Positions 35,609-43,875 of a stretch of DNA of 46,453 nucleotides are shown here, in pieces. A model generated the notes under the pieces. It was given only the letters and a program-made list of their open reading frames with translations. It did no database searches and was not told where the DNA came from. Position 1 is the stretch's first letter; every line of letters starts with the position of its first letter. The stretch is from Fastidiosipila sp. GTDB taxonomy: Bacteria; Bacillota; Clostridia; Saccharofermentanales; DTU023. Location: contig DUQI01000006.1 in NCBI GenBank assembly GCA_012837885.1, forward strand, positions 1 to 46,453. The letters run 5' to 3'. Position numbers and translations under genes: made by a program.

Positions 35609-37144
35609 GTGAAGCGTATGACTGAGCGAAAAATGTTCGGCGTCATCAGGGTCTCGCTCGTCGCGTTGATCATCGTCTTGCAGCTGATCTTCGTCTTCAC
35701 GCTCGTTCGCTCACTGCAAAGCAGTTCTCTCTACGTCTATTTGGCCTTGGAAGCCGTATCGATTCTTCAGATCATTATCCTGGTCGGTCGCGACAGTGCC
35801 CCTTCCTACACGATCGCCTGGGTCTTGATCATCGCGATGCTGCCGGGCTTCGGTTTCCTGCTCTATGCACTCTGGGGCAAAAGCAGCGTAAAAGGAAAGA
35901 GACCGGATGCGATCCGCGCCGCGATTAAAAGGAGTCGGCCTTTTTTGCCGCAAAACGAGGAGGAACTGGCAGAGCTCATCGACCAGTGTCCGAAGCGAAA
36001 ACGCACCGCCGTCTACTTGAAAAACCACGGCTTCCCCGTCTATCAACATACGTCGTGCCGCTACTTCCCTCTCGGCGAGCAGCAGTTTATCGCCCTGCTC
36101 GATGACATCAAGCGGGCCGAACGATTCATCTTTTTGTCGACCTTCATTTTGAACACGGGCATTATTTGGAGCGAACTGCGCGACGCCCTGATCGAGCGCG
36201 CGCGGCACGGCGTCGATGTGAGGATCATGTTCGACGATCTCGGCAGTATCTTTACGGCGCCGGACCGGCTCGAATCCGATATGAAGGCGCACGGAATCAA
36301 GATTATCCGCTTCAATCCGGTGCACAAATTCGTCTCACGCCTCGGCTTTAATTACCGCAATCATCAAAAGATCACCGTGATCGACGGCCAGATCGGCTAT
36401 ACGGGCGGTGCCAACATCGCCGACGAGTACGCGAACCTGATCGTCCGTTTCGGGCACTGGAAAGACACGGCGATACGACTCGAGGGCGAAGCCGTCTTCT
36501 CGCTCACCGTCACCTTCCTCGAACTCTGGGAGGCCGAGACCGGCGAGAGACAGGACTATGATGCCTACCGTCCGAGTACTCAGGCTGAAAGCGATGGTTT
36601 TTTCCAGCCGTTTTCGGACGGACCGGCCAACAATCCGCGTAATCCGGCCGAGACGATGTACCGCCAGATGATCGCGAACGCCGACCGCTACGTCTACTTT
36701 TCAACGCCCTACTTCGTCGTGCCGCACGACATGATGGAGACGATCTGCGCCTCGGCCGAAAGCGGCGTCGACGTGAAAATCATCGTGCCGAAGATGTGGG
36801 ACCGCTGGTATGTCGGCATCGTCTCGCGCTCCAACTATCAGCGCATCTTAGAGGCCGGCGGTAAGATCTACGAGTATACGCCCGGCTTCATTCACGCCAA
36901 AACGATGGTCTGCGACGACGATCAGGCGATCACGGGAAGCATCAACATGGACTACCGAAGTTTTCATATGCACTTCGAAAACGGCGTCTGGATCTGTGGC
37001 AGCAGCGTACTGAAACCGATCATCACCGACTTCGAACAGACCCTCGCCCAGTGCGAACTCGTCACGCTCGAAAGTCATGCACTTCGCCCCTGGTATCACA
37101 AAATACTGGAGCGCATACTGCGTGTTTTCGCAGTTCTCATGTGA
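35609..37144 (+). CDS. cls: Cardiolipin synthase (PLD family)
   Basis: 511 residues. Two N-terminal membrane helices (about 12-35 and 65-88) form the PLDNc region, followed by two phospholipase D domains with complete HKD motifs: NHQKITVID (first) and IHAKTMVCDD (second), each followed by the GSINMD or GGANIADE stretch. It joins two phosphatidylglycerols to cardiolipin at the membrane. The start may be GTG 35609 (AGAGG 9 nt upstream) or ATG 35618 (AGGTGA 5 nt upstream); both fit. It is followed by the 5'-nucleotidase-type gene after 13 bp, probably in the same transcript. Confidence 0.93.
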   Translation: MKRMTERKMFGVIRVSLVALIIVLQLIFVFTLVRSLQSSSLYVYLALEAVSILQIIILVGRDSAPSYTIAWVLIIAMLPGFGFLLYALWGKSSVKGKRPDAIRAAIKRSRPFLPQNEEELAELIDQCPKRKRTAVYLKNHGFPVYQHTSCRYFPLGEQQFIALLDDIKRAERFIFLSTFILNTGIIWSELRDALIERARHGVDVRIMFDDLGSIFTAPDRLESDMKAHGIKIIRFNPVHKFVSRLGFNYRNHQKITVIDGQIGYTGGANIADEYANLIVRFGHWKDTAIRLEGEAVFSLTVTFLELWEAETGERQDYDAYRPSTQAESDGFFQPFSDGPANNPRNPAETMYRQMIANADRYVYFSTPYFVVPHDMMETICASAESGVDVKIIVPKMWDRWYVGIVSRSNYQRILEAGGKIYEYTPGFIHAKTMVCDDDQAITGSINMDYRSFHMHFENGVWICGSSVLKPIITDFEQTLAQCELVTLESHALRPWYHKILERILRVFAVLM

Positions 37145-37157
37145 AAGGAATAGCATC

Positions 37158-38600
37158 ATGACCAAATCAGTCAGCATTATTCAAATAAACGATACGCACG
37201 CCAATCTGTTTGAGCATGGCGATGTGCGTTACAGCCACTCCGGTTTTACCGTCGAAAAGGTCGGCGGTTACGCCAGAATCATGACCAAGATCAACGAGTA
37301 CAAAGCGCGTTATACGGAAGAAGTACTCATCTTTGACAACGGCGATACGCTGCATGGAACGTATGAGGCGATCGAGACAAAAGGCGAGGTGATGGTACCG
37401 TACCTGAAGATGCTCGGTGTCGACGCGATGACGTTTCACTGGGATGCCGCCTATACGATCCCCCATTTAAAATCGTTCGAACAAAAGCTCGGCTACCCGA
37501 TCCTCGCCGCGAATGTCTACGACGAAGACACCAACGACCTGATCTTCCCTGCGACGGCCATCTTTGAGGTATACGACTTGACGGTCGGCGTCATCGGTCT
37601 GGCCTCAAACATCATTCGCTCCAATATGCCTGAACCGTTCTGGCGAGGTGCCATCTTCACGGACGGTATCGAAGAAGCGAAAAAGCACGCCGCACGTCTC
37701 AAAGACCACGGCGTCGATGTTGTTTTACTCTTGTCACATCTTGGCTATCCGCAAGACATCGAGCTTTTGAAGCAGGTTCCGGGGATCGACCTTTGCCTTT
37801 CCGGACACACCCATAACCGGATACGCACGCCGCAAAAGATCAATGACGCCCTGATCATCCAGTCGGGTGCGCTCGCCTCATCGATCGGATTCATCCGTCT
37901 CACGCTCGATAAGGGAAAAGTCAGTGAAGTCGAGCACGAATACGTCTTGCTCGACGAGACCGTCGAAGAAGACGATAAGATGAAAGAAGCACTCGCAGCC
38001 GACCCGACCTTAAAAAAGCATGCAGCCTTTCTCGCGGAGGTCGTCGGTGAGACGAAGCTCGATCTGCATCGCGGCAGCTCCTTCTACGGCACCATGGATT
38101 ATTTCCTGCTCGATGCGATGCGTGATGTGACGGGTGCCGCAATCGCTTTTTCTAACGGCTGGCGTTACGGCGGCGCGATCGAAAAAGGCGTCCTGACTCG
38201 CCGTGACCTCTATCAGATCGTCCCGATGAACCCTGTCTTACAGATGGTCGAATTGACCGGAAACCAGATTTGGAAACTGCTCGAGGACAATCTGGAGAGT
38301 ACGTTTTCGACCTCGCCTTTCAAGCAGATGGGCGGCTACATCAAGCGAAACGCCGGACTAAAAGTCTATTTCAAATTAGAAAACCCGTACGGCCAGCGCA
38401 TTCAACAGATTTTTGTCGGAGAAAACGAGCTCACCCCCGACGAGATCTATGATGTCGTATTCGTCACCGAGCAGGCCGTGCCGAAAGATGTCGGATCGAA
38501 CCGTAGAGAGCTCTCAATCCGAGCCATCGAAGCGATGGAGCGGTATCTAGAAAAGACGGCTTATGACCGGGACGACTTTGAAAGCTACATCCCTGTGTAA
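37158..38600 (+). CDS. 5'-nucleotidase/UshA-type metallophosphatase
   Basis: 480 residues, two-domain 5'-nucleotidase family. The N-terminal metallophosphoesterase domain shows INDTHANL, DNGDTLHG, LLSHLG and SGHTHNR as dimetal ligands. Where most members have the GNHEFD dyad this has TFHWDAAY, as in SoxB-like or HWE-type subfamilies, so the Asn of the catalytic pair is replaced. The C-terminal substrate domain is present (FSNGWRYGG, then TGNQIWKLLEDN). There is no signal peptide, unlike secreted UshA, so it may act in the cytoplasm. The start ATG 37158 has AAAGGA upstream. It is coupled to cls by a 13-bp gap. Confidence 0.9.
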   Translation: MTKSVSIIQINDTHANLFEHGDVRYSHSGFTVEKVGGYARIMTKINEYKARYTEEVLIFDNGDTLHGTYEAIETKGEVMVPYLKMLGVDAMTFHWDAAYTIPHLKSFEQKLGYPILAANVYDEDTNDLIFPATAIFEVYDLTVGVIGLASNIIRSNMPEPFWRGAIFTDGIEEAKKHAARLKDHGVDVVLLLSHLGYPQDIELLKQVPGIDLCLSGHTHNRIRTPQKINDALIIQSGALASSIGFIRLTLDKGKVSEVEHEYVLLDETVEEDDKMKEALAADPTLKKHAAFLAEVVGETKLDLHRGSSFYGTMDYFLLDAMRDVTGAAIAFSNGWRYGGAIEKGVLTRRDLYQIVPMNPVLQMVELTGNQIWKLLEDNLESTFSTSPFKQMGGYIKRNAGLKVYFKLENPYGQRIQQIFVGENELTPDEIYDVVFVTEQAVPKDVGSNRRELSIRAIEAMERYLEKTAYDRDDFESYIPV

Positions 38601-38640
38601 TTACTTAACCGACTGAAATTAACTGATTGAAACACCAGTA

Positions 38641-38675
38641 AAAAGCGCCGCCCCGTAGGGGATCGGCGCTTTTCT
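38641..38675 (+). terminator. Terminator of the cls-nucleotidase unit (bidirectional)
   Basis: AAAAGCGCCG-CCCC-GTA-GGGG-AT-CGGCGCTTTT then CTC: a 14-bp stem with a 2-nt bulge. Both directions have T-runs, so it may also serve the convergent small gene at 38.7 kb. Confidence 0.85.
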
Positions 38676-38725
38676 CATATTTTTTAATCGGTATCTTTAA
38701 TTCTATTGGTGTCTCAGATAAAGCG

Positions 38726-38947
38726 TTATTTCTTGCCGAATATTCCGCCGAGCTTATCTTTCGCATCGTCGGCGACTTCTCCCGCTTTCTCTTTGCCGCT
38801 CTTTACGAGATCCTCCGCTTTGTCTTTGCCACTTTTGACGGCATCACTAACCTTCTCTTTGCCGTCTTCAAATGCATCGCTGATTTTGTCACGTGCTTTC
38901 TCAACACCATCGACTACTGCATCTTTGATTTTTTCCAATTCTGACAT
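38726..38947 (-). CDS. Small amphipathic Lys/Asp-repeat protein
   Basis: 73 residues, hydrophilic, with about 11-residue repeats such as KVSDAVKSGKDKAEDLV and KSGKEKAGEVADDAKDKLG, typical of stress or desiccation proteins (CsbD-, LEA- or YtxH-like). It likely forms an amphipathic helix on a membrane or surface; that is inference. The start ATG 38947 has a perfect AGGAGG 8 nt upstream. Upstream lies a perfect 14-bp palindrome overlapping its promoter. No known family is certain. Confidence 0.75.
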   Translation of the reverse strand: MSELEKIKDAVVDGVEKARDKISDAFEDGKEKVSDAVKSGKDKAEDLVKSGKEKAGEVADDAKDKLGGIFGKK

Positions 38948-38985
38948 AGAACGATCCTCCTGAATCAAATCTGAATGCTTATGCA

Positions 38986-39006
38986 TGTATACCAAGCGTA
39001 CGCTTG
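38986..39006 (-). promoter_or_regulatory. Promoter with perfect 14-bp palindrome, small amphipathic gene
   Basis: CAAGCGTACGCTTG (38993-39006) is a perfect palindrome. On the minus strand it runs into TTGGTATACA, a TG-extended -10 box (38986-38991), so a repressor bound there would block the promoter of the small gene. The -35 hexamer is poor. Confidence 0.55.
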
Positions 39007-39085
39007 ACCAGATCTTTTGTACAATCCGCCGGTTACCGTTAGCGAGAAACGATATTTCTAGTACTGACGTGTTCGTTATCGACTT

Positions 39086-40207
39086 TTAGTTCGCCACGCT
39101 GTAGATGGACGTATGCCCATAGCCGAGCACGACTTCGACATATCCGTTCAGTTCCTGATCGAGTTCGGCGTCGCCCGTATCGACGAGCAACGGTTTACCG
39201 AGAAGCCCGACCAGCTTCGTCGGCGTCGATGCGACGATGATGTTATCGATACCGACGCGGCGGATAATACGCGGACTGATCTGCTGATTACCGCGTCCGA
39301 ACAGATACCCCTGTCCGCCGATGATCGTGACGACGATCACGGCCTTTTGCTTCGGATCTGACAGCAGTTCCCAAAGTTCAGCTTCCGTCACGTCGGCGGC
39401 GACAAGCTGTCTGTTTTTGACAACATCGACTCCGAGCAGCGTATTCGGCAGTTCCATGTCCTCCATGATGCTGCGCGTCGTGCTGCCGGGACCGATGATG
39501 TAAAGGACGTCGTCTTTCATGCGATCGACAATATGCGCCGCCATGCCGCCACGGTCGTCTTCGTCGCCGGAACCGTCCTTCATCCGCTGCAGGCGACCAC
39601 CGGATACAGGTACCGTCATGTAGCCGTACAGCTTGGCGCGGACAATGCCCTGCCGAAAGAGATCCTCGTCGATATCCATCACTTCCGACTCTTCGAGCGT
39701 ATCGATTTGCCCTTCGAGATAATCGCGGGCGACGACACCGGCGTTTTCCGGATTCGTCGCATACACGGCCGAATGGATTTTCACGCCGGCCGGAATGCCG
39801 ATGACCGGAACGTCTGTACCGACCGCTTCATAGATGTTTCGCGCCGTCCCGTCACCGCCGGCAAAGAGAATCAGATCGACGCCGGCTTCACGCATCGCCT
39901 TGGCAGCCTTGATCGTATCATCGGCCGACGTCTTCTCTTTGTCCGCTCGACCGACGATTTTTGTTAAAAACCCGGCTGATGAAAGCAACGTTTCACCCAT
40001 ATCACCGCCGTAGGTATACACATCTAACTCGTCTTTTATCGGTGCCAGACCGTCGAGCGCTCTTTTTGTTCTGGCCGCACTCTCCGGTTTGCCTCCGAGG
40101 CTCAGCGCTTTTTCCAGCGTCTCCTCGCCGTCGGAGCCTTTTAGGCCGACGCGTCCGCCGATACCGGCGATCGGATTGATGATGATTCCTACAGATTTTT
40201 TCGTCAT
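39086..40207 (-). CDS. ATP-NAD kinase, AcoX type
   Basis: 373 residues. The NAD kinase/diacylglycerol kinase fold is shown by GIIINPIAGIGG at the N-terminus and FAGGDGTARNIYEA (the GGDGT motif). The family is the AcoX/PpnK-like branch named from acetoin operons; whether it makes NADP or acts otherwise is not settled. The C-terminal part carries GPGSTTRSI and GGQGYLFGRGNQQISP. The start ATG 40207 has AGGAG 8 nt upstream. No acetoin genes are nearby. Confidence 0.88.
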   Translation of the reverse strand: MTKKSVGIIINPIAGIGGRVGLKGSDGEETLEKALSLGGKPESAARTKRALDGLAPIKDELDVYTYGGDMGETLLSSAGFLTKIVGRADKEKTSADDTIKAAKAMREAGVDLILFAGGDGTARNIYEAVGTDVPVIGIPAGVKIHSAVYATNPENAGVVARDYLEGQIDTLEESEVMDIDEDLFRQGIVRAKLYGYMTVPVSGGRLQRMKDGSGDEDDRGGMAAHIVDRMKDDVLYIIGPGSTTRSIMEDMELPNTLLGVDVVKNRQLVAADVTEAELWELLSDPKQKAVIVVTIIGGQGYLFGRGNQQISPRIIRRVGIDNIIVASTPTKLVGLLGKPLLVDTGDAELDQELNGYVEVVLGYGHTSIYSVAN

Positions 40208-40301
40208 GTGTTTACTCCTGTTTCTAATCTCACTCAGATGATGCAGAATTCACGGAGAATTGGCAATCGCTCTTTGTTTTCCGTTTCATAAGCCTGCGGC
40301 A

Positions 40302-40330
40302 TTGCAGACACCACTTCACTGCATTATTAT
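40302..40330 (+). promoter_or_regulatory. Promoter of the YczE-like gene
   Basis: -35 TTGCAG (40302-40307), 17-nt spacer, -10 TATTAT (40325-40330). The ATG at 40333 is 2 nt after the -10 box and the ATG at 40342 is 11 nt after it, so the mRNA has little or no leader. No Shine-Dalgarno. Confidence 0.5.
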
Positions 40331-40332
40331 TG

Positions 40333-41022
40333 ATGGCTACGATGAAATATGAAGATGATAGATCCACATCGTCTCTGTCGGCGCTAGTCAGGCGTCTTAT
40401 TGTCGCGGCTTTCGGGCTATTCATCTTCACGTTCGGTATCTATGTGACGCTGCGCGCCAACATCGGTGTCGGTCCCTGGGATGTGTTATCGATGGGCATT
40501 GAAAAGCAGACGGTCTTCTCTTTCGGCGAATCGGCGCTGATCGTCAGTGCCACTATCTTAATCCTCGACCTTCTCCTCAAGGAAAAAATCGGACCGGGCA
40601 CCGTACTCGACGTGATCATTACAGGCAAAGGCGTCGATCTCTTTTTGGCCTGGGATCCTTTGCCGCTACAGACGACCATCTACGGCGGCGTCGCATTTAT
40701 ATTGCTCGGTCTGACCTTGATGGCGATCGGACAACGCATCTACATGCCGCAAGCACTCGGCATGGGGCCGCGTGATCTACTGATGGTCGCACTCGGTAAA
40801 CGCGTGCGCAACATCCCGATCGGGCTTGTGCTCACCGTTATCTTAGGTCTCGTTATTTTAAGCGGTTGGCTGCTCGGCGGGTCTGTCGGTCTCGGCACAC
40901 TGGTCTCTTTGATCGCCGCCGGCCCGATCATGCAAATGATCTTCGCAATTAAACGCTTCGAACCGCGAAACGTCAGTCATGACACGTTCGCCGTTTTCAA
41001 AAGAGTACTCGCCAAGCGCTAA
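40333..41022 (+). CDS. YczE-like membrane protein
   Basis: 229 residues with about five membrane helices. It matches YczE/YyaS-type proteins (FTFGIYVTLRANIGVGPWDVLSMGI, then VDLFLAWDP and MGPRDLLMVALGKR), a family found beside surfactin genes in Bacillus but of unknown general function. The start is ATG 40333 or 40342; neither has a ribosome binding site. It is convergent with the YbaK-type gene, with only 16 bp between stops. Confidence 0.85.
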   Translation: MATMKYEDDRSTSSLSALVRRLIVAAFGLFIFTFGIYVTLRANIGVGPWDVLSMGIEKQTVFSFGESALIVSATILILDLLLKEKIGPGTVLDVIITGKGVDLFLAWDPLPLQTTIYGGVAFILLGLTLMAIGQRIYMPQALGMGPRDLLMVALGKRVRNIPIGLVLTVILGLVILSGWLLGGSVGLGTLVSLIAAGPIMQMIFAIKRFEPRNVSHDTFAVFKRVLAKR

Positions 41023-41038
41023 TCTATATCAGACGTTT

Positions 41039-41521
41039 TCAGTTCGTCGTCTCCTGCCAGTCTTTGCAGACATCGACCCACTCCGTCGAAGCGGCATATT
41101 TCTCCAGTTCAGGTATCGTCAACTCAATCGCGCTGTTGCTGCTTCCGCAGGCCGGAAAGACAGTCTCAAAGCGCCGCAGTGACTGATCCAAATAGACTTT
41201 CACGTCGTCGTTGACGGCGAATGGACAGACGCCGCCGACGGCATAGCCGACCAATTCCTCCGCCTGATCCGGCGTCAGCATCTTCGCTTTCGTCTTGAAC
41301 GTCGCTTTGAATTTGGGATTATCGATCTTCGCGTCGCCGGCCGTCACAACCAAAATCGCCCGATCGTCGACGAGAAAAGACAATGTCTTGGCGATTCTTT
41401 TCGGCTCGCAATTGAGCGCCTTTGCGGCCAGTAGTACGGTCGCACTCGATGTATCAAACTCGAGTACACGGTCGGCCATACCAAATGTGCTAAAAAAATC
41501 ACGTACCTTCTCTATCGACAT
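41039..41521 (-). CDS. YbaK/EbsC-type aminoacyl-tRNA deacylase
   Basis: 160 residues, one YbaK/ProX editing domain: FDTSSATVLLAAKALNCEPKRIAKTLSF, the conserved Lys in AKTL and GGVCPFA... near the C-terminal half. These proteins hydrolyse mis-acylated tRNA such as Cys-tRNA(Pro) or Ala-tRNA(Pro). The start ATG 41521 has a GGAGAG just upstream. The substrate is not known. Confidence 0.87.
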   Translation of the reverse strand: MSIEKVRDFFSTFGMADRVLEFDTSSATVLLAAKALNCEPKRIAKTLSFLVDDRAILVVTAGDAKIDNPKFKATFKTKAKMLTPDQAEELVGYAVGGVCPFAVNDDVKVYLDQSLRRFETVFPACGSSNSAIELTIPELEKYAASTEWVDVCKDWQETTN

Positions 41522-41557
41522 TGTCTCTCCACTCTCCTCATGATCATCAGATACTGC

Positions 41558-42202
41558 TTACGTCAACTCAAACGGCGTCTCTTCCGGTAAGACTATAATC
41601 GTCTTGCCCCTGACCTTTTCTTTATACACAGGCAGGATTTCCGGATGCGCCGTGAAATGCAGCGGGAATACGTAGGTCGGCGTCAGCTGTTTGATCGCTT
41701 CATTGATGCCTTTGTCGTAATTGTGCTCAATCCGGTAATCGATCGGAAAAAACAAGGCATCGGGATTCTTTTTAAAGACGGCCAAGTGCTTGAGGAATGC
41801 TTCATGCATCTCCTCTTCTTCTTCCGGCGTATCGTCGGGCCAGTTCCAATCGTTTAGATCGCCGGCGTGGATCAGGCGTTTGCCGTCGAGTTCGATCTCA
41901 AAAGACAGCCCTTCATCGGTCGAGCCGCTCGTTCGCACGTAAAGATCATCCAGTGACACGTCGTCGCCGACGCCGAGCGCGATCGTGTTTTCATCGCGAT
42001 ACGGGATGTCTTCCCATAAGATCACCGTATCGGCCATGTCATGGACGCTAGGATGATAATGATCGCCGTGCGAATGGCTGACAAAGAACACTTTCTTTAA
42101 GTCGTCACGTAAGTCGAGATCGCCCTTGTAGTAGTCGAACACGAGCTGATATGTGTCGGTCACTATCTCATAACAACTGTGATAGATGTAACGTATTTTC
42201 AT
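41558..42202 (-). CDS. MBL fold metal-dependent hydrolase (UlaG-like)
   Basis: 214 residues, single MBL domain. Metal motif SHSHGDHYHP (HxHxDH), IHAGDLN (Asp), and FPLHFTAHPE supply the ligands. It is a small member like UlaG/YtkL family proteins; substrate unknown. The start ATG 42202 has GGGGAG 8 nt upstream. It is 36 bp from the YbaK-type gene and runs the same way, so the two may form one transcript. Confidence 0.88.
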   Translation of the reverse strand: MKIRYIYHSCYEIVTDTYQLVFDYYKGDLDLRDDLKKVFFVSHSHGDHYHPSVHDMADTVILWEDIPYRDENTIALGVGDDVSLDDLYVRTSGSTDEGLSFEIELDGKRLIHAGDLNDWNWPDDTPEEEEEMHEAFLKHLAVFKKNPDALFFPIDYRIEHNYDKGINEAIKQLTPTYVFPLHFTAHPEILPVYKEKVRGKTIIVLPEETPFELT

Positions 42203-42302
42203 AAGTAACTCCCCGGCTCCATGTCTTTGTGCCGTTTTCCATCAGTCTACCTGACATCCGGTACGCGCTTTTTTAGATTAACGGTTATCATACACATGAA
42301 CG

Positions 42303-42345
42303 CCTCGGAAAGGCGAGTGCTTACTTGTAAGTGATCTCGCCGAGG
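42303..42345 (+). promoter_or_regulatory. Structured leader element before the 5-formyl-THF cyclo-ligase gene
   Basis: CCTC (42303-42306) pairs with GAGG (42342-42345), GGCGAG (42312-42317) with CTCGCC (42336-42341), and CTTA (42320-42323) with TAAG (42328-42331). Alternative pairings exist, CCTCGG with CCGAGG and GTGATC with the downstream GATC. It ends 18 nt before the ribosome binding site. I cannot match a known riboswitch class. Confidence 0.5.
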
Positions 42346-42379
42346 TAGATCGTCACGTCACTTGGAGGAATGCGCGTGT

Positions 42380-42970
42380 ATGGAAATTAAGCGTCAGTTG
42401 AGAGATGAGGCCAAAGCCGTTCGCGCCAGTATTCCGGCGTCCTTAAGAAAAGAAAAGTCGGCATACATTTTGCAGTCCCTGATCGAGCTTCCCGCCTTTC
42501 AGGAGGCTAACCGTGTCTTTTGTTTTGTCAGCTTTCGCGATGAAGTCGAAACGAGACCGATTCTCGATTATCTCTGGGCGAACGATAAACGTGTCTTCAT
42601 ACCGTACATCCATCAAAAGAAAAACGTCATGCATGCGTCCGAACTCTGTAACATCGACGAGCTCGAGGTCGGTTATTTCGGCGTCATGGAACAAAAGGAA
42701 GCATTCATCCAACTGACGCCTGTCGACGAGATCGACCTCGTGATCACGCCGGGGCTTCTCTTCGATCTTGAAGGCTATCGCGTCGGCTACGGCGGCGGTT
42801 ATTTTGACGGATTCTTCGCGTCTTTTAAAACACCGGTGACGAAGATTGGGATCTGTTTTCAAGAGCAGATCCGATCCACCTTGCCGCGCGCTCCCTACGA
42901 TATCCCTGTCGACTGGATCGTCACCGACCAGCTGATTTACCACCCGGCGGATAAGAAAAAAGAAGCGTAA
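42380..42970 (+). CDS. 5-formyltetrahydrofolate cyclo-ligase
   Basis: 196 residues; ATP-dependent conversion of 5-formyl-THF to 5,10-methenyl-THF. The family landmarks are present: [12 protein letters not shown] at the N-terminus (phosphate-binding Lys/Arg), [12 protein letters not shown] in the middle, [11 protein letters not shown], and YGGGYFDGF near the C-terminus. The start ATG 42380 follows GGAGG with about 11 nt spacing; a TTG at 42362 is in frame but lies over that site. A structured RNA lies immediately upstream. The next gene is rpsD, 138 bp away. Confidence 0.9.
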   Translation: MEIKRQLRDEAKAVRASIPASLRKEKSAYILQSLIELPAFQEANRVFCFVSFRDEVETRPILDYLWANDKRVFIPYIHQKKNVMHASELCNIDELEVGYFGVMEQKEAFIQLTPVDEIDLVITPGLLFDLEGYRVGYGGGYFDGFFASFKTPVTKIGICFQEQIRSTLPRAPYDIPVDWIVTDQLIYHPADKKKEA

Positions 42971-43010
42971 GGTTCACGCGTTCTCGTAACATATGGTTTA
43001 GACTGTCGTT

Positions 43011-43107
43011 TTTCTTGTCAGTTTTCAAGAAAGGCTCTACCATCGATTGGCTTAAAGATATAGGTGAGAAATCGCCTCAACCAACTGGTAGAAAAGGAGA
43101 AAAAACC
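43011..43107 (+). promoter_or_regulatory. Structured leader of rpsD, S4 autoregulatory leader candidate
   Basis: Three helices: TTTCTTG/CAAGAAA (43011-43017 with 43026-43032), TCTACCA/TGGTAGA (43036-43042 with 43086-43092), and inside it TTGG/CCAA and AGGTGA-GAAA-TCGCCT (43062-43077), a stem closed by a GNRA tetraloop. The long helix ends just before the SD (AAAGGAGA), so folding could hide it. In Bacillota rpsD is known to be autoregulated by S4 binding to its leader; whether this fold is that leader is inference. Confidence 0.6.
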
Positions 43108-43707
43108 ATCGCACGATATATTGGTCCACTTTGGAAGAAATCACGCCGCCTCCAGTTTTCCTTACTCGAGTCCGGCAAGGAATTAAAAAGACGTCCGTTC
43201 CCGCCGGGGCAGCACGGCAACAACCCGCGCAAAAAGCTGACCGAGTACGGTCTGCAGCTTCGAGAAAAGCAGCGCATCCGCTTCATGTACGGTCTCGGTG
43301 AACGCCAACTGAGCCGCATCTTTGACGAAGCGAAAAAGCAAAAAGGCGTCGCCGGTACGAACGCTCTCTTGTTGCTCGAATCAAGGCTTGACAATCTCGT
43401 CTACCGCATGGGATTTAGTTCGACCAGACGCGGTGCGAGACAGCTCGTCAATCACGGGCATGTCGAAGTCGACGGTCGACGCGTCAACATCCCCTCATTT
43501 AGAGTAAAACCGGGACAGACGATCGAGATCCGCGAACGATCGAAAAAGCTTGACGTCATCACGGATTCTCTTGAAACAGCTGGCCTCTACGATCATCTGA
43601 CGGTCGATAAAGATAGACGAAAAGGTGTCTACGAACGCTATCCGGAGCGAAGCGAACTGAACCCCGAGATCAACGAACAGCTGGTCGTCGAGTTTTATTC
43701 GCGCTGA
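43108..43707 (+). CDS. rpsD: Ribosomal protein S4
   Basis: 199 residues, primary 16S rRNA-binding protein of the 30S subunit and a translation repressor of its own gene in many bacteria. The full sequence is conserved: [15 protein letters not shown] at the start, [25 protein letters not shown] (S4 domain) and the C-terminal VVEFYSR of the Bacilli type. Family members begin M-A-R-Y, which falls on an ATC codon at 43108-43110, 8 nt after AAGGAG; no ATG/GTG/TTG lies at that position. Starting at the upstream TTG (43015) would add 31 residues over a structured RNA leader, which I reject. So the start codon appears to be AUC. Confidence 0.93.
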   Translation: MARYIGPLWKKSRRLQFSLLESGKELKRRPFPPGQHGNNPRKKLTEYGLQLREKQRIRFMYGLGERQLSRIFDEAKKQKGVAGTNALLLLESRLDNLVYRMGFSSTRRGARQLVNHGHVEVDGRRVNIPSFRVKPGQTIEIRERSKKLDVITDSLETAGLYDHLTVDKDRRKGVYERYPERSELNPEINEQLVVEFYSR

Positions 43708-43745
43708 CCAACTAGGGGTCTAGTCGACATACAGAACATAACAAG

Positions 43746-43802
43746 GACTGTCTTTCACTCCTTACTCGTTTCGAAGGAGCGTCAACAAGACAGTCTTTTT
43801 TT
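43746..43802 (+). terminator. Terminator of rpsD
   Basis: GACTGTCTT (43746-43754) pairs with AAGACAGTC (43787-43795), with an inner stem CTCCTT/AAGGAG, followed by TTTTTTTA. 38 bp after the rpsD stop. Confidence 0.88.
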
Positions 43803-43875
43803 ACTTAGCTCTACGAACGAAACTCGGCATATCGTATACAATAATAAATAGATTTCCAAAAGTGAGGCCGGCCTT

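Noticed and set aside
42203-42379. 6S RNA next to the cyclo-ligase gene
   Set aside because: 6S RNA is adjacent to this gene in gammaproteobacteria, but the gap is too short (177 bp) and lacks the open-bubble structure.
43015-43107. N-terminal extension of ribosomal protein S4 from a TTG start
   Set aside because: It adds 31 residues absent from the family and lies over a structured leader; SD and homology both point to 43108.
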